Source: Ochromonas danica
Lineage: Eukaryota; Sar; Chrysophyceae; Chromulinales; Chromulinaceae
Direction: 5' to 3'
DNA length: 64,000 nucleotides
Assembly (NCBI GenBank): GCA_015146655.1
Contig: VKHL01000011.1
Span: forward strand, 67,819-131,818
Shown here: piece after piece, positions 54,045-64,000 of the stretch
How positions within the stretch are numbered: the stretch's first letter is position 1
How the letters are laid out: every line of letters starts with the position of its first letter
Made by a program: the position numbers and the translations under genes
Notes under the pieces: model-generated
The model's database searches: none
What the model was told of the DNA's origin: nothing
What the model saw: only the letters and a program-made list of their open reading frames with translations

Positions 54045-55811
54045 TTACGAGCGCGAGCGAGTATTGGGAATGATGGGGCGTAGAATAACGGAGGGCATGA
54101 AGTACTGATCCAACTCAAAGTTGTTGTTGCTGTTGCGGGTCAAACTCTGTCTGCAATTGTCCACATTAGCACTCATGCTCATGTCCAGTGCATGATATCC
54201 GCTAAAAGAGGTTTGGTCAGACCTCAGCATGTCAGTGTAAGCCACCGTGCAGTCATCGTTGTCGCTACTAGCACGAAGGGAGGAGATATCTCTCCTCTCT
54301 CCTGCAACAACCCCCGTGTTCACTGCCAAGGAACGAGATCTACATGGCACCCAAAAGGAGCAATGTCGATTCTCAAGAGCTTCATCGTAGACATGGTGGA
54401 ACTCGCCGTGATAAGACTTGGCCAATTGCTGGCACAGCAAGATGGAACATTGGCTCATGATTGTCTCGTCATAGGATTGCCCATCTCCTCCGTAAAGCAG
54501 AGCCTGTGCAGTCTTGGCCTTGGAGTGGACCCCTGTGAATAGAAAGTTGACGAGCAGCTTGCAATCGTGAAGGCAATGGGCATGCTTTAGACCTTCTTCT
54601 TCAGACAATGACAGAAAGACTGTAATCGATTGATTTGGCTCAAAAGATCGCGGATATTCGGCCCACAAGGAAAGCACAACTTGGGCAATGAGACTAAATG
54701 TGATGCTATCATAAGAAATGACATCTCTGTGTGATAACGACTAGTCTCCTCTCTTCCTGTTCCTGCGTTATCCTCTTAAGTCGATCCAACAAAACTTGGC
54801 TATCAGTCTCCTTGCGAATTCTCTCTGTTACGGCGTGCAAGGGGCAGTAGCTGGCCAAGAGGGACAACTCGATCAGCTTCTCGAGATGGCCCAACTTGTC
54901 TTCAAACAGAAGCAACGTCCGGGTCAGAGAGCTCGAGTCTTCTTTATCCGCCAAGCTCTGGCTTATCTTCTCCTTTAAGACAATGAGGGCCTGGAGAGAT
55001 GGGTGCAGATGATATAAAGCCCCGACAATCAGTTTGGCTTGATCGAGTTCTTGAGAGAGGAGGGTCATTCGTCTGTCCAGGACGATCTCTCCGATAAGGT
55101 CTGCTAATCCTCTCAACTTCGCTTGTTGATTTTCATCAAAATCGTAGCGAGGGTCGCAAGCACCGAGACACAATGTCCCAACTTTCATTCCAGCACACAT
55201 AATAGCAGCACCGGCATAGAATCGCAGAACTGTCGAGCCCTCGGCAGGTACCTCTAGTTCAGCATAAGAAACTACGAGACATGTAGAATCCAGAATGGGG
55301 AAACGGCGCATAGCACATGATAGTGGCGCCCAAAATTCATCGACGCCGACATAGGACTTGGTACAGCACTGCTTTGCCTCCAAGAAAGAAATGGTCACTG
55401 CCTGGGGCTACACAACACACATGAAGTCAGAACAGCTGCATTTCATACAACTTTCCATTTTTCTCACCTTGAACACTCTGAAAGTTAACTGGCAGATACG
55501 ATCCAGAGCACCATCTTGAGCTACAACCGGCAGGGACGTGGAAAGCGAGGTATCAGTCGCTGTCGGGATGAGGTCTTGCAGTTCATGGAAACACCTTCTC
55601 CGACTCGACGTCATCATAATGGCATGGTAGAAGTCGAAGTGCACTTTTTCTTGAGATATTTGCTAGCTTCCACGCGACCTTGATATTGTCGACGAACAGA
55701 GTGAAACAGATGTTTTGCTCCTTCAGCTGCTGCTATAAGGGCGACGACGGTTCCATCACTTATCATCACATGATGGAAATAAAACTTGCTCTTGGCTTCC
55801 CTCAGTAACAT
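54045..55811 (-). pseudogene. GAF/histidine-kinase-like sensor gene with frame breaks
   Basis: Minus-strand pieces 55811-55614, 55644-55408, 55398-54709 and 54677-54045. The middle forms a GAF domain: DGALDRICQLTFRVFK, a probable intron (donor GTGAGA, acceptor GTGTAG), PQAVTISFLEAKQCC, FYAGAAIMCAGMKVGTLCLG and YDFDENQQAKLRGLADLI. Helices follow, then a weak histidine-kinase ATPase tail, with LCQQLAKSYHGEF and HCSFWVPC matching the usual CxxLV...GGxI...FxxxLP end; N and G boxes are not clear. Frame is lost twice, near 55640 (after ASKYLKKK) and near 54705 (after VVITQR). Either a young pseudogene or joins I cannot resolve. The 5' end is duplicated at 47783-48040. Confidence 0.65.
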
Positions 55812-55915
55812 TTATTTCCTGCATAACCAAGCATGACAGGAGGTTCAGCAAAGGGTTGGTATGACTGCATAAAATATAATCTCTTACTCAAGATAGGACG
55901 ATCTTAGTCCTATAA
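55641..55915. repeat. Segmental duplicate of 47783-48040
   Basis: Same orientation as the copy 7.9 kb to the left. It covers the first 55 or so codons of the GAF gene and its leader. The left boundary lies at the GAF frame break (AAGAAAAAG), where the two copies stop matching, so a rearrangement end may have caused that break. Confidence 0.85.
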
Positions 55916-56058
55916 TCCCACCAATAAAGGCAGACCAGATTATAACAAATGAGGATATTACTGCACTGCTTAATGTTGTTATGCAGCACTAATTATAGAC
56001 ACAATATCTAGATACACTCAGATATGTTCTAGTTGATCCATCATCAATCTTATCACTT

Positions 56059-57681
56059 TTAACACTGTCTGCTCCAGTGACGAGATTCTTTATTGAAACA
56101 ATAGTATTGTCTTCGAAGAAATAATATGATACAACCTTCTTTCAGAGTAGAAGGCCATTTCACCTTCTCATTCAGTAGTAATCCTTCCAACATCTCTTCC
56201 GAAACACTATCAGAAGTAATGAGATTAACTATGCTCAGGCTAGAATGCTTCGATACTGCCACCATAGTCTCCAATCCACAACATCGCATGACTAAACTCT
56301 CAATCAACTCACAGCTCTTGATTAACTCGGTCAGCATAGTATCAGAAAAGGTAAACAAACTTGGATAACTAGCCGGAAAATTCAACTCTGTCAGACACGC
56401 CGCGTGTTCTGTGATGGCCGCCAAAGTAGCATCAGTGTACTGATTGTCATTGAAAGGCGCCAAATACAAACAGTTCAAATGGGGAAGATCTCGTAGTAGA
56501 GAGATCAAGCATGCCTCAGATGTGATAGCACGTATGCGAATCTGATAGGGTTCTAATAGAGGCTTCAGAATCTCCACTGGGAAATAGTAGTCTCTTCTCA
56601 GTCTTAAAGTCACTTGCTCACGCTTTTTTCTTCTCAATACATGAGACAAGCACACAGCCCAGTCATCATTGGTATCCTGCACCTCTATAGTAACAGAGTT
56701 GTTCTCATTGCATGTCTGGATAGCTTCTGCGATAAACACATCCTGGAGATGTGGACATTGTTCAAAGAGATGACGCAGATTCTCTGCGCTGCATATCGCA
56801 GTATTGGAGATTACCAAGCTAGTCAACTTCGGACATGATGTGGACAACGCAACCACTAAATCATTTACGTCAGAAGACCCCAAAACACCACATCCAACCT
56901 TCACAACCTCCAACAATTCTCCTGCTGATGAGAGATAGGATATGAAAGCATTCATCGTCTGTAGATGCTCACAACTTGTGTAGAAATTCAATGATGCCAG
57001 ATGAATCTTATTCTCGATGAGAGTGGATGTGATTAAATCTATTCCCATTCCATCTTTGATAAAAATATGGAGATCTCGTAAGCTGGAGGCATGCTTTCGG
57101 AGAAGGTTTGTTACCATCACATGACGTTCATGATATCTTCTGATGTACCGTAGAGAGATTTTGATCAGAGAATTCTCTCTCAACTCTTCTACTAGTACTT
57201 GCATCATTACATCACTAAGCTGCTTAGCTTGTCTGTCTATTATATTCATCCACGCTGTCACTCCTTGTAGATTATGGCAATGACTCAAGAAAACCGAGAG
57301 ATTGCTCTTCAATTGCTCTTCCTTGGATAGGTCAGATGTTGTTCTCGTATCGATCTCAATAGATCGAAGAGCAGAACAGTAGGATTCCATGATGTCCAAT
57401 CCTCCTCCCACAAGATCTTCTAAAGCACTCGCACTAACCGGAAACCATTCCACATACAATACCTTGCGATTCACCAGCCAGATAGAGAATACTCTCATTT
57501 TAGCGTTAGAAACACCCACATCACCTCTTGATATCCTTAGGTCGTTCAAGGAGGACAGCCAAGCTTCTCGATCAGTCTTCTCAACACAGGCGACATCCAA
57601 ACTTGACAGATCCTTCCATCCCAACCACTCTCCATAAACACTGTGAAGAATATCTTCAGGCAACTTCCACATTACACTCAT
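56059..57681 (-). CDS. F-box/LRR-like protein, intact family member (copy C)
   Basis: A single exon of 540 codons. It opens MSVMWKLPEDILHSVYGEWL and GWKDLSSLDVACVEKTDREA, the L-P-x-D/E-I-L-x-x-I/V ... L-x-x-L-D-x-A/V-C layout of an F-box. From about residue 110 on, leucine-rich repeat-like units of 25-30 residues recur, such as CPKLTSLVISNTAICSAENL, LFEQCPHLQDVFIAEAI and SCELIESLVMRC. F-box/LRR proteins recruit targets to SCF ubiquitin ligases, which is the likely role; no target can be named. It is the only copy of four in 39.8-57.7 kb whose frame is unbroken. Expression is likely but not shown. Confidence 0.82.
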   Translation of the reverse strand: MSVMWKLPEDILHSVYGEWLGWKDLSSLDVACVEKTDREAWLSSLNDLRISRGDVGVSNAKMRVFSIWLVNRKVLYVEWFPVSASALEDLVGGGLDIMESYCSALRSIEIDTRTTSDLSKEEQLKSNLSVFLSHCHNLQGVTAWMNIIDRQAKQLSDVMMQVLVEELRENSLIKISLRYIRRYHERHVMVTNLLRKHASSLRDLHIFIKDGMGIDLITSTLIENKIHLASLNFYTSCEHLQTMNAFISYLSSAGELLEVVKVGCGVLGSSDVNDLVVALSTSCPKLTSLVISNTAICSAENLRHLFEQCPHLQDVFIAEAIQTCNENNSVTIEVQDTNDDWAVCLSHVLRRKKREQVTLRLRRDYYFPVEILKPLLEPYQIRIRAITSEACLISLLRDLPHLNCLYLAPFNDNQYTDATLAAITEHAACLTELNFPASYPSLFTFSDTMLTELIKSCELIESLVMRCCGLETMVAVSKHSSLSIVNLITSDSVSEEMLEGLLLNEKVKWPSTLKEGCIILFLRRQYYCFNKESRHWSRQC

Positions 57682-58089
57682 TACTTCTTCTCACCAACAA
57701 CAACTCGCCCACGAGGAATGGAATTTCTGTTTAGTAAACAAAAACTCCTACTGAGTGGAACTGATAGGCCAGCAGAACAGAGCAAGTAACAAGTCTCTGA
57801 GGGAGGGAGGGAGGGAGGGAGGAAGGAAGGCAAAAACAACGAACCCATCCTTCCCGCTGTGGTTTTAAGTTAAAGAGATTTTAAGTTAAGACAGAGATGA
57901 CTTTTTGTTGACCACAACAAAATTAGATCAGAGTGTTCCCTTTTAGTTTGTCCTCTGCTGGGATTGCTTGGTCGTCTCCTGTCTCGTCACTATATCAGGC
58001 TATAGCATACTTCTGATTATAGTCTAAAGAAGAGGAGATAGATCCACTGCTGCCTCAAAATACAGTACAAGACAAAATCTGTTTATCCA
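57682..58089. other. Divergent promoter with a GGGA microsatellite
   Basis: Between the LRR gene C and the DUF218 gene. A GGGA/GGAA run lies at about 57801-57829. TTTTAAGTTAA occurs twice near 57865-57888. No gene. Confidence 0.5.
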
Positions 58090-58992
58090 ATGAGAATTGT
58101 TGCAGGGGTTATTTGTCTTGGTCAAGCATTATTGCCTAATGGAAGTCTAACTACTTCTTGTATGAATCGTGTCTGTGCTACAAGTCATCTCATCCACCAG
58201 CTACTACTATCATACAGTAGTAACACCAATGCTACCACCACTACTACCACTACCACCGCCACTACCACCACCACTACTACGCCTCTTACAGCTACCTTGG
58301 TGTTTAGTGGAGGAGATGTCAAGAGAGTAGGCAAGACAGAGGCACAGGCTATGATGGAATATTACTATAACAACCAATACCATCAGCATCATGACTATCA
58401 TCAGTCATCATGCTCTTCCAGTAGAATGGTGATGGGTACAACCAGTATCATACTAGAAGAACAGTCAACCAACACTATTGAGAACTTCCTCTTCTGTCAG
58501 TCTATTCTAGACAATCATCTCCCTCTATTAGAAGATGTCTATATAGTAACTAATGACTTCCATCTTCCTCGATCAATGCTTCTCTCTAGAGCACTTCTTC
58601 ATCATCCTCACAACAGTCGTCGTATTCATGGTATAGCTGCTCCATGTAGTCATACCAGACATGCTTCGTATCGACCTCTAGCAGATCGTCCAATAGATTC
58701 AAATTGTTGGCATCTCTGTGAAATACTTGATTGGGAATATCATGCAGTTTGTAATATGAATGAGTCCTTGTCTAAATATGGTCTAGATCCTCTTCCACAG
58801 GAATGGATAGAGAAAGCATTGGAAGAGATTAGACTGTTGAATTGTTCTGCCATAATAGATACATTACACTCTAATAAAAATAATACTACTAATACTACTA
58901 GTACTATTAGCAGTATTAGTAGTAGTAGTATCAATCTGATAGAGCTGGGACAGTCATTCAAAGAAGAAGAAGAGAAAGAGAAAGGTAGTTAA
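58090..58992 (+). CDS. DUF218 (YdcF/SanA-like) protein
   Basis: A single exon of 300 codons. The DUF218 pattern is present: a first strand IVAGVICLGQALLPNGS, then TLVFSGGDVKRVGKTEAQAM (SGG and the later E), ILEEQSTNTIENFLFCQSIL (E-x-x-S-x-N-T-x-E-N) and VYIVTNDFHLPRSMLLSRAL (V-T-x-x-F-H-x-x-R). These are the conserved polar sites of the family; bacterial members act in envelope biology and some bind S-adenosylmethionine-like ligands, but no eukaryotic role is firm. A Thr run at about residues 49-63 interrupts the fold between strands 1 and 2, coded by ACC/ACT repeats. No signal peptide is evident. A variable Asn/Thr/Ser tail ends the protein. Confidence 0.85.
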   Translation: MRIVAGVICLGQALLPNGSLTTSCMNRVCATSHLIHQLLLSYSSNTNATTTTTTTTATTTTTTTPLTATLVFSGGDVKRVGKTEAQAMMEYYYNNQYHQHHDYHQSSCSSSRMVMGTTSIILEEQSTNTIENFLFCQSILDNHLPLLEDVYIVTNDFHLPRSMLLSRALLHHPHNSRRIHGIAAPCSHTRHASYRPLADRPIDSNCWHLCEILDWEYHAVCNMNESLSKYGLDPLPQEWIEKALEEIRLLNCSAIIDTLHSNKNNTTNTTSTISSISSSSINLIELGQSFKEEEEKEKGS

Positions 58993-59532
58993 TCTGATCA
59001 TAGTCTATTCATGTGGTATCATACAATCACTGTACCAATCTCTATTATAAGGAGATTGGAGATGTGTAACAGATCAGACGAATAGATACTGTATGAATAA
59101 CAACAGCATATGTTGACATGATATGTTGATTTCTAAGTCAGAAGAGCTTACAAACCTTTGCATCATTCTAATGACTTACAGTAGAAGAGTAAAGCCAGAT
59201 TGTTGGTCTACAGTTTAATAGTCGTTAAATTCTTTTCTTTTTTTCATAGTTTATGAAATAGTTTAGAAGAATGAAAAGGTGCTGTCCTGTAAATATTAAC
59301 AGTTAATTCTATTTCTTTCATAGCAGTGACAAGTTCATTGCCAACTGTATATTACCGCAAGTTACAAGCCTTCACTGCATCATCAACTACCACTACTACA
59401 GCTACTGTAGTTTATCTGTGCCTACACGTGATAACCAATTTGCTTGAATTGACTGGAGGAAAGGTATATCATCACAAATGAGAGAAGAAAATCAAACTAA
59501 TCACCAAGCAGCTCAAATGTAACTGTAGTATC
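58993..59532. other. Intergenic stretch between convergent genes
   Basis: No gene. Ordinary A/T-rich 3' flanks of the DUF218 and RTEL1 genes. Confidence 0.4.
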
Positions 59533-62500
59533 TCATGAACTGGAAGATGAAGCGGATGATCGTACAATCAAACGCGTCAGAGTAGATTGAGAAGCTGGTG
59601 CTCTACAAAATGGACAAATTTGTTTCACTTTAAGCCATTGTTGCCAACATTTCTCACAACAAATATGCCCACATTTCGCAGCACATGGTATTTGTGCAAT
59701 CTCTCTACAGATTGTACATTGCAATCGTTCATTTCTCATATCTTTTGATAACAAGCTTGATTTTGGTTTGATTGTAGTAGAAGCAGCAATTTCAAAAGAA
59801 GATATTTGATGTAATCTTGCAAGTAAAGGATTAATAGGATTACTCACTACTGAAGGGTGATCTTCTGTTATTTGTTTTGATGGTGTAGGAGTGATATTAG
59901 CCATCTGTAACAATTGTTTAGCTCTCTTACTACCTAATGAATGAGTTGTAGGTTTTATGTCATCATCTAATTGAGAAGAAGGAGCTGTTGGTATGCTGGC
60001 TCGTGCTGGATTACTATTGGCCATAGCACAACTACCACTACTACCACTACTAGAAGAAGGCGGTTGATTTAATTTTGTCATTTTCTCTGCAGCTTCACGA
60101 AGATCAAAGGCAGCTTTCTCTTCACGTTCTAATTGCTCACTTCGTCTCTTCTTTAATAGTCGTTGATAACGTTGTAATACTAATTGATTATATATCTCTA
60201 TAGAGGCTGTACCAGTGGTGATCGATGCCATAGCTTTGAGAGCTGCAGTTTGTTCTTCTAATGACAAAGAATTACCAATTATAACAAGAAAATCCTCTTG
60301 AAAGTTTTTGATCTACAACATAAAATATTCCAAGTCAATAGGTTATTAGACATGTTATATATTGTTTGATCTATGAAATATAGTATTGCATTAGTACCTT
60401 GGTAGGGAAGCGTAATCCTCCTTCTTGTTTAACAGTGAGAAGTAAATCTCGTATTTGTTGTTGCTGTTTCTCAGACAACTTCTCTTTCCATTTACCTATG
60501 AATAGAGATGTTATCATAATGTTACCAATCAGAAACAATAATGGATCATCAGCTTACCAATCATTGCCTTGAGAGGATCAGTATTATTACTATTACTATT
60601 ACTATTAGATGAACTCTTGCTAGTCATTGCTAGAGAATTGAAAGAAGAAATCTTAGATCGTAATAATGAAACTTGAGAAGCAGAAGTTGATTGTTGAGTA
60701 GCTTCATACTCCCTTTCTTCTTCCTCCTTGTTATTGTAGCCTTGTTGTGAGAAAGAAGAAGACGCTGTTGTTGTTGTTGTTGGTTTGATTGGAATTGTTG
60801 TACTATGTAAGCCAAAACTTTGAATTGCCTCTTGATTCTGATTTTCATCTTCATTCATAACAAGATCAATCATCTCTGTAGAAGTTGATTGTTGTTGTTC
60901 TTGTTGTATTCGAAGATGTGGTGGTAGTCGAAGGAAAGAAGGTACCAGAGGATTGATTTGACTCGTTGTAGTGGCAGTAGTAGAGCTGTTGATTAACAGA
61001 CGACTTGTTGGAGCTTTGTCCACAACTTGTCCGTCACGAGATTTCAGACGATCTAGTTTCGACTTTAAATCTCTTCCTACCATGTCACTACTGCCTTTAC
61101 TATTTCTCATTTGTGAAACAGTACTAGTAGTGGTAGTAGACTGCTGTGATAATAAAAAGTCAATATCCAAACTTTCTCGTGTGGATGAGGAAGAAGATGA
61201 TTCTTTAGCAATAGACGTATGGACACTATTAGAAGATGATGATGATGGATTAGGCTGGGATAGAAGTAAGTTTTGTTGAATATAACAAGCTGGCTCATCA
61301 GATGAAGGTAATTGTGTTTCGGATATTTCCACAAAGCGAGTAAATGCTTCAATTTCATCATTAGTAGTTTTCATAGGAATAGCACGTGGTCGAGCATTAG
61401 GAGGTAACATTTCCACTGCTGACTCTTCAATCTGCATTGAAAATATAAGACAAGACAAACATTAGTCATCACTTCAACAACACTGATTAAGATTATAGTG
61501 GTAGAGTCTTACTGGAGGTCGTAAACTACTGTCTCGTGCAATAGTCTGAAGATATCCACTAAAGGAAGTCATAGCATCTTTTAGTTTGGAGTATTTCTTT
61601 ACCATAGGACGCATCCAACTACTCAGTTGACTCAATTGTCGATCTGCTAAGAATCTGATTGAAAGCATTTAGTATATTTCATTAGGAATAGGAAACAGCA
61701 ATCATCTTGTATGAGAGTAACCCACACACACAGTACCTTTCATCCAAAAGGAAAATTGCTCCCCAATCGTTCTTATGACGAATCACACGTCCCAAACACT
61801 ACACACAAAGGTATTAAAGGTCAAGAAATGACTAGACTGGCTGAGAATAACAGACACATTACAATACCTGATTAACAGCACGAGATGCGGATTGATGATA
61901 CCACATCTGACCATTGAAAGCAACACTAGAACCTGCTGCTTTAGGCTGATTATTGTTTTTGTTATTGTTAATGGTAGCACTATTAGGAAGATCAGCAGTT
62001 ACTGCAGCTAAACTAGCATTAGGTTGTTGTGGTAAATCAGCTGTAGGGAGAGTAGATATTACAGACTGTGAGGTAGTGGTAGCAGTAGTGTTAGCAGTAG
62101 TGTTAGCAGTAATGGAAGAGCTATTAGGAGTGTAGATGCTGGAGGAAGACAATGATTGTCGAGCTGTTGCCCATATATTACTAGACACTGCAGACCCCCC
62201 TTCTTGCTCTGCAAGACGTGCAGCATAGACATTTACACTGTTCCCAACTATACCTTGTGGTGGTTTAATATCCTTCATAGGATGTTGAGGTAATAGTGGT
62301 GCTGTCATCTTACTTCGTTGAATAGATTTTTCATCTAAATATTGCTTTTTCAATACCACCCAAGGATCCATATAAGGAGCAAAGGGAATACCTGTCACAA
62401 TCACAATACGACCTTTGTTATCACTAAAATCTACACCTTCTGCTACCTTTCCTCTATATTACCACATCACACACATTTAATTAGCATCAGTGTTACGTGA

Positions 62501-64000
62501 TATGCAGCAGTATTAGTAAAGTCAATCTTACTTACCTGCATACAGCTAATAGAATACAAGATCCTTTATGTTTGATCACTGTTTCAAATTGTGCAATAAG
62601 TCCTTGTAGAGACTCTTGTTCAACTTCATCATCAGCATTACTAGATGATGATGACGATGATCCTCTCTTAACCATTTCATAACTATCTCCTTTCTGATAG
62701 TTTGGTTTATTTATAGTAGTCATCATCTCTCCATTTCCTCCACTACTGCTACTTCCTTTTGATTCTACTATCACAGCTCCACCAATAGCTTGTAATTGTT
62801 TATACAAACCAGTAAACTTCCATCTTTCTATTGTACTATCTAATAGATTATAAGCTGGAAAGAATACTAAAACACCACCTCTAATAACAGATTGTTCAGA
62901 TGATGATAGCTGTAACGTTGAAGATGATAATACAGAGGAGGAGGATGAAGTCGTACCGAGTAATAGACAAGAGATATCCATAATAGTCTGACCAAGTTCA
63001 TCTTTATAATCTGTTGTATTACGATGAATATAAGAAGAATTTAATGTTTTTTCTTTACTACCACGACCAATCGCTGCAATATAAACTTGATTAGATCGAA
63101 TTACATGTGGATTTTGTAACTCGATAGTAAAAGGTAGTTTAAGATCTTCTTTCATCGCATCTAAAGGAGATAATGTACCAGATGTTAATACTAATGATCG
63201 TACACCTTGTGCTTTCAATTCTTTCAAAGCTACTCCTGTACTAAAACACCAAAAATGAATCACTCTCTTTTTCATCATATTACTGCTATTGTTTTGATAA
63301 TAGTGAAGAATATTTGATCCTCCTCCTCCTCCTGCTCGTTTACCTTTTGATTCTTCTTCAGATATAAAGACTTGGAAATCTTGATGTTCTATTCTACCAG
63401 TATAGAGAATACGATCTAATGCTATCGCAAAAGTATTTAGTTTTGGATCAGTTGCTAAAGCAGAAGGAGTAGCAGAAGATGAAGAAGTCATGCCATTGCC
63501 ATCTAAAGCATGTTCTGCTTCTTCTACAAGCATATTGACACAACGTTTCACTCCTTCCACAATCTACAATAGCAACAACAAAAATAACAAAAATACAGCA
63601 TTAGTGATATTTAACATTACATCACATAGATGCATTAGCATAGGGTGGTTAGTAGGATTAGTGTTGTTATTATTAGTATGTGTGGTATTATTAGTGTTAT
63701 TAGTAGTATTTACCATTTCATTATTAAATCCTGCTTGAATTAGTGTATTAACTAACCATACTCCTGGTAGAATAGCACAAGATGTTCCTGTCGCTTGATT
63801 AACAGATAACGTAATCTGATCCACTGCCTTCTCTAACGTAAACAATGCTTTCAATATATTAATAGCAACCTCTAAAGAAGGTCTTTCAGATGATGATCCT
63901 CCTGTAAATCCAATCGATTCTATACCACTATTAGCAGTAGTACTAGTCAAGTTGTTATCTCTCTGTTTGCCTTGAATTTCTTCTTTTAAAATAGCTAACA
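59533..64000 (-). CDS. RTEL1: RTEL1 helicase with C-terminal RING finger (5' end outside window)
   Basis: Eight exons are in the window: beyond 64000-63714, 63563-62536, 62453-61868, 61798-61737, 61654-61513, 61431-60558, 60495-60398 and 60312-59533, about 1,285 residues. RTEL1 is an iron-sulfur DNA helicase that unwinds D-loops, telomeric T-loops and G-quadruplexes. Visible helicase domain 2 motifs are [65 protein letters not shown] and [17 protein letters not shown] (motif VI). The C-terminal part has Ser/Thr-rich linkers, a helical block resembling the harmonin-like region ([20 protein letters not shown]), and a RING finger: [32 protein letters not shown]. Animal RTEL1 also ends in a RING. 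The N-terminal ATPase motifs and Fe-S cysteines lie right of the window. Poly-Ser inserts are frequent. Confidence 0.95.

Overview
The window is nuclear DNA from a eukaryote. Genes lie on both strands, are often separated by fewer than 200 bases, and are split by short GT-AG introns (about 50-110 bases, a few up to 326). A photosynthetic stramenopile (ochrophyte alga) with a cilium fits best. Two proteins begin with a signal peptide followed directly by a Phe-led segment, the pattern of heterokont plastid targeting. BBS7, CFAP53 and a MYCBPAP-type gene imply a cilium, and the full-size PDR-type ABC transporter and ethanolamine-permease-like carriers suit this group. The assignment to group is inference; I cannot name the species. 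I found no rRNA, tRNA or CRISPR.

Layout. 1-16 kb: the 3' end of a surface protein with a cytosolic WW domain; permease copy 1; a plastid membrane protein; BBS7 facing CFAP53 tail to tail; permease copy 2; an Era GTPase. 16-31 kb: a large multi-pass membrane protein with a repeat tail; a three-exon gene joining a MYCBPAP-like region to a decayed phosphoglycerate-kinase fold; a PAP2-like protein without catalytic residues; a 66-aa membrane micro-protein; an AN1/C2H2 zinc-finger protein; a small membrane protein; a DUF2439 protein; an enoyl-CoA hydratase. 30.7-31.6 kb: a decayed Tc1/mariner element and an inverted repeat. 31.8-39 kb: intronless permease copy 3, a plastid-type double ArsA ATPase, an ankyrin protein, and a glyoxalase II whose promoter is shared with the ankyrin gene and holds four TACGTAA boxes.

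39-58 kb is an accessory, duplicated region. It holds a foldback MITE, four copies of an F-box/LRR-like gene (one intact, three decayed, two of them an inverted pair), a nine-exon ABC transporter with CA microsatellites in two introns, a fucosyltransferase-like gene, and a broken GAF/histidine-kinase-like gene whose 5' end is duplicated next to an LRR copy 8 kb away. 58-64 kb: a DUF218 protein and most of RTEL1, which runs off the right edge.

Themes: ciliary genes (BBS7, CFAP53, MYCBPAP-PGK) within 17 kb; three ethanolamine-type permeases; plastid proteins; genome maintenance (RTEL1, DUF2439). Exon joins were worked out by hand from reading frame, splice sites and paralog or family alignment. 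No database search or computation was run.
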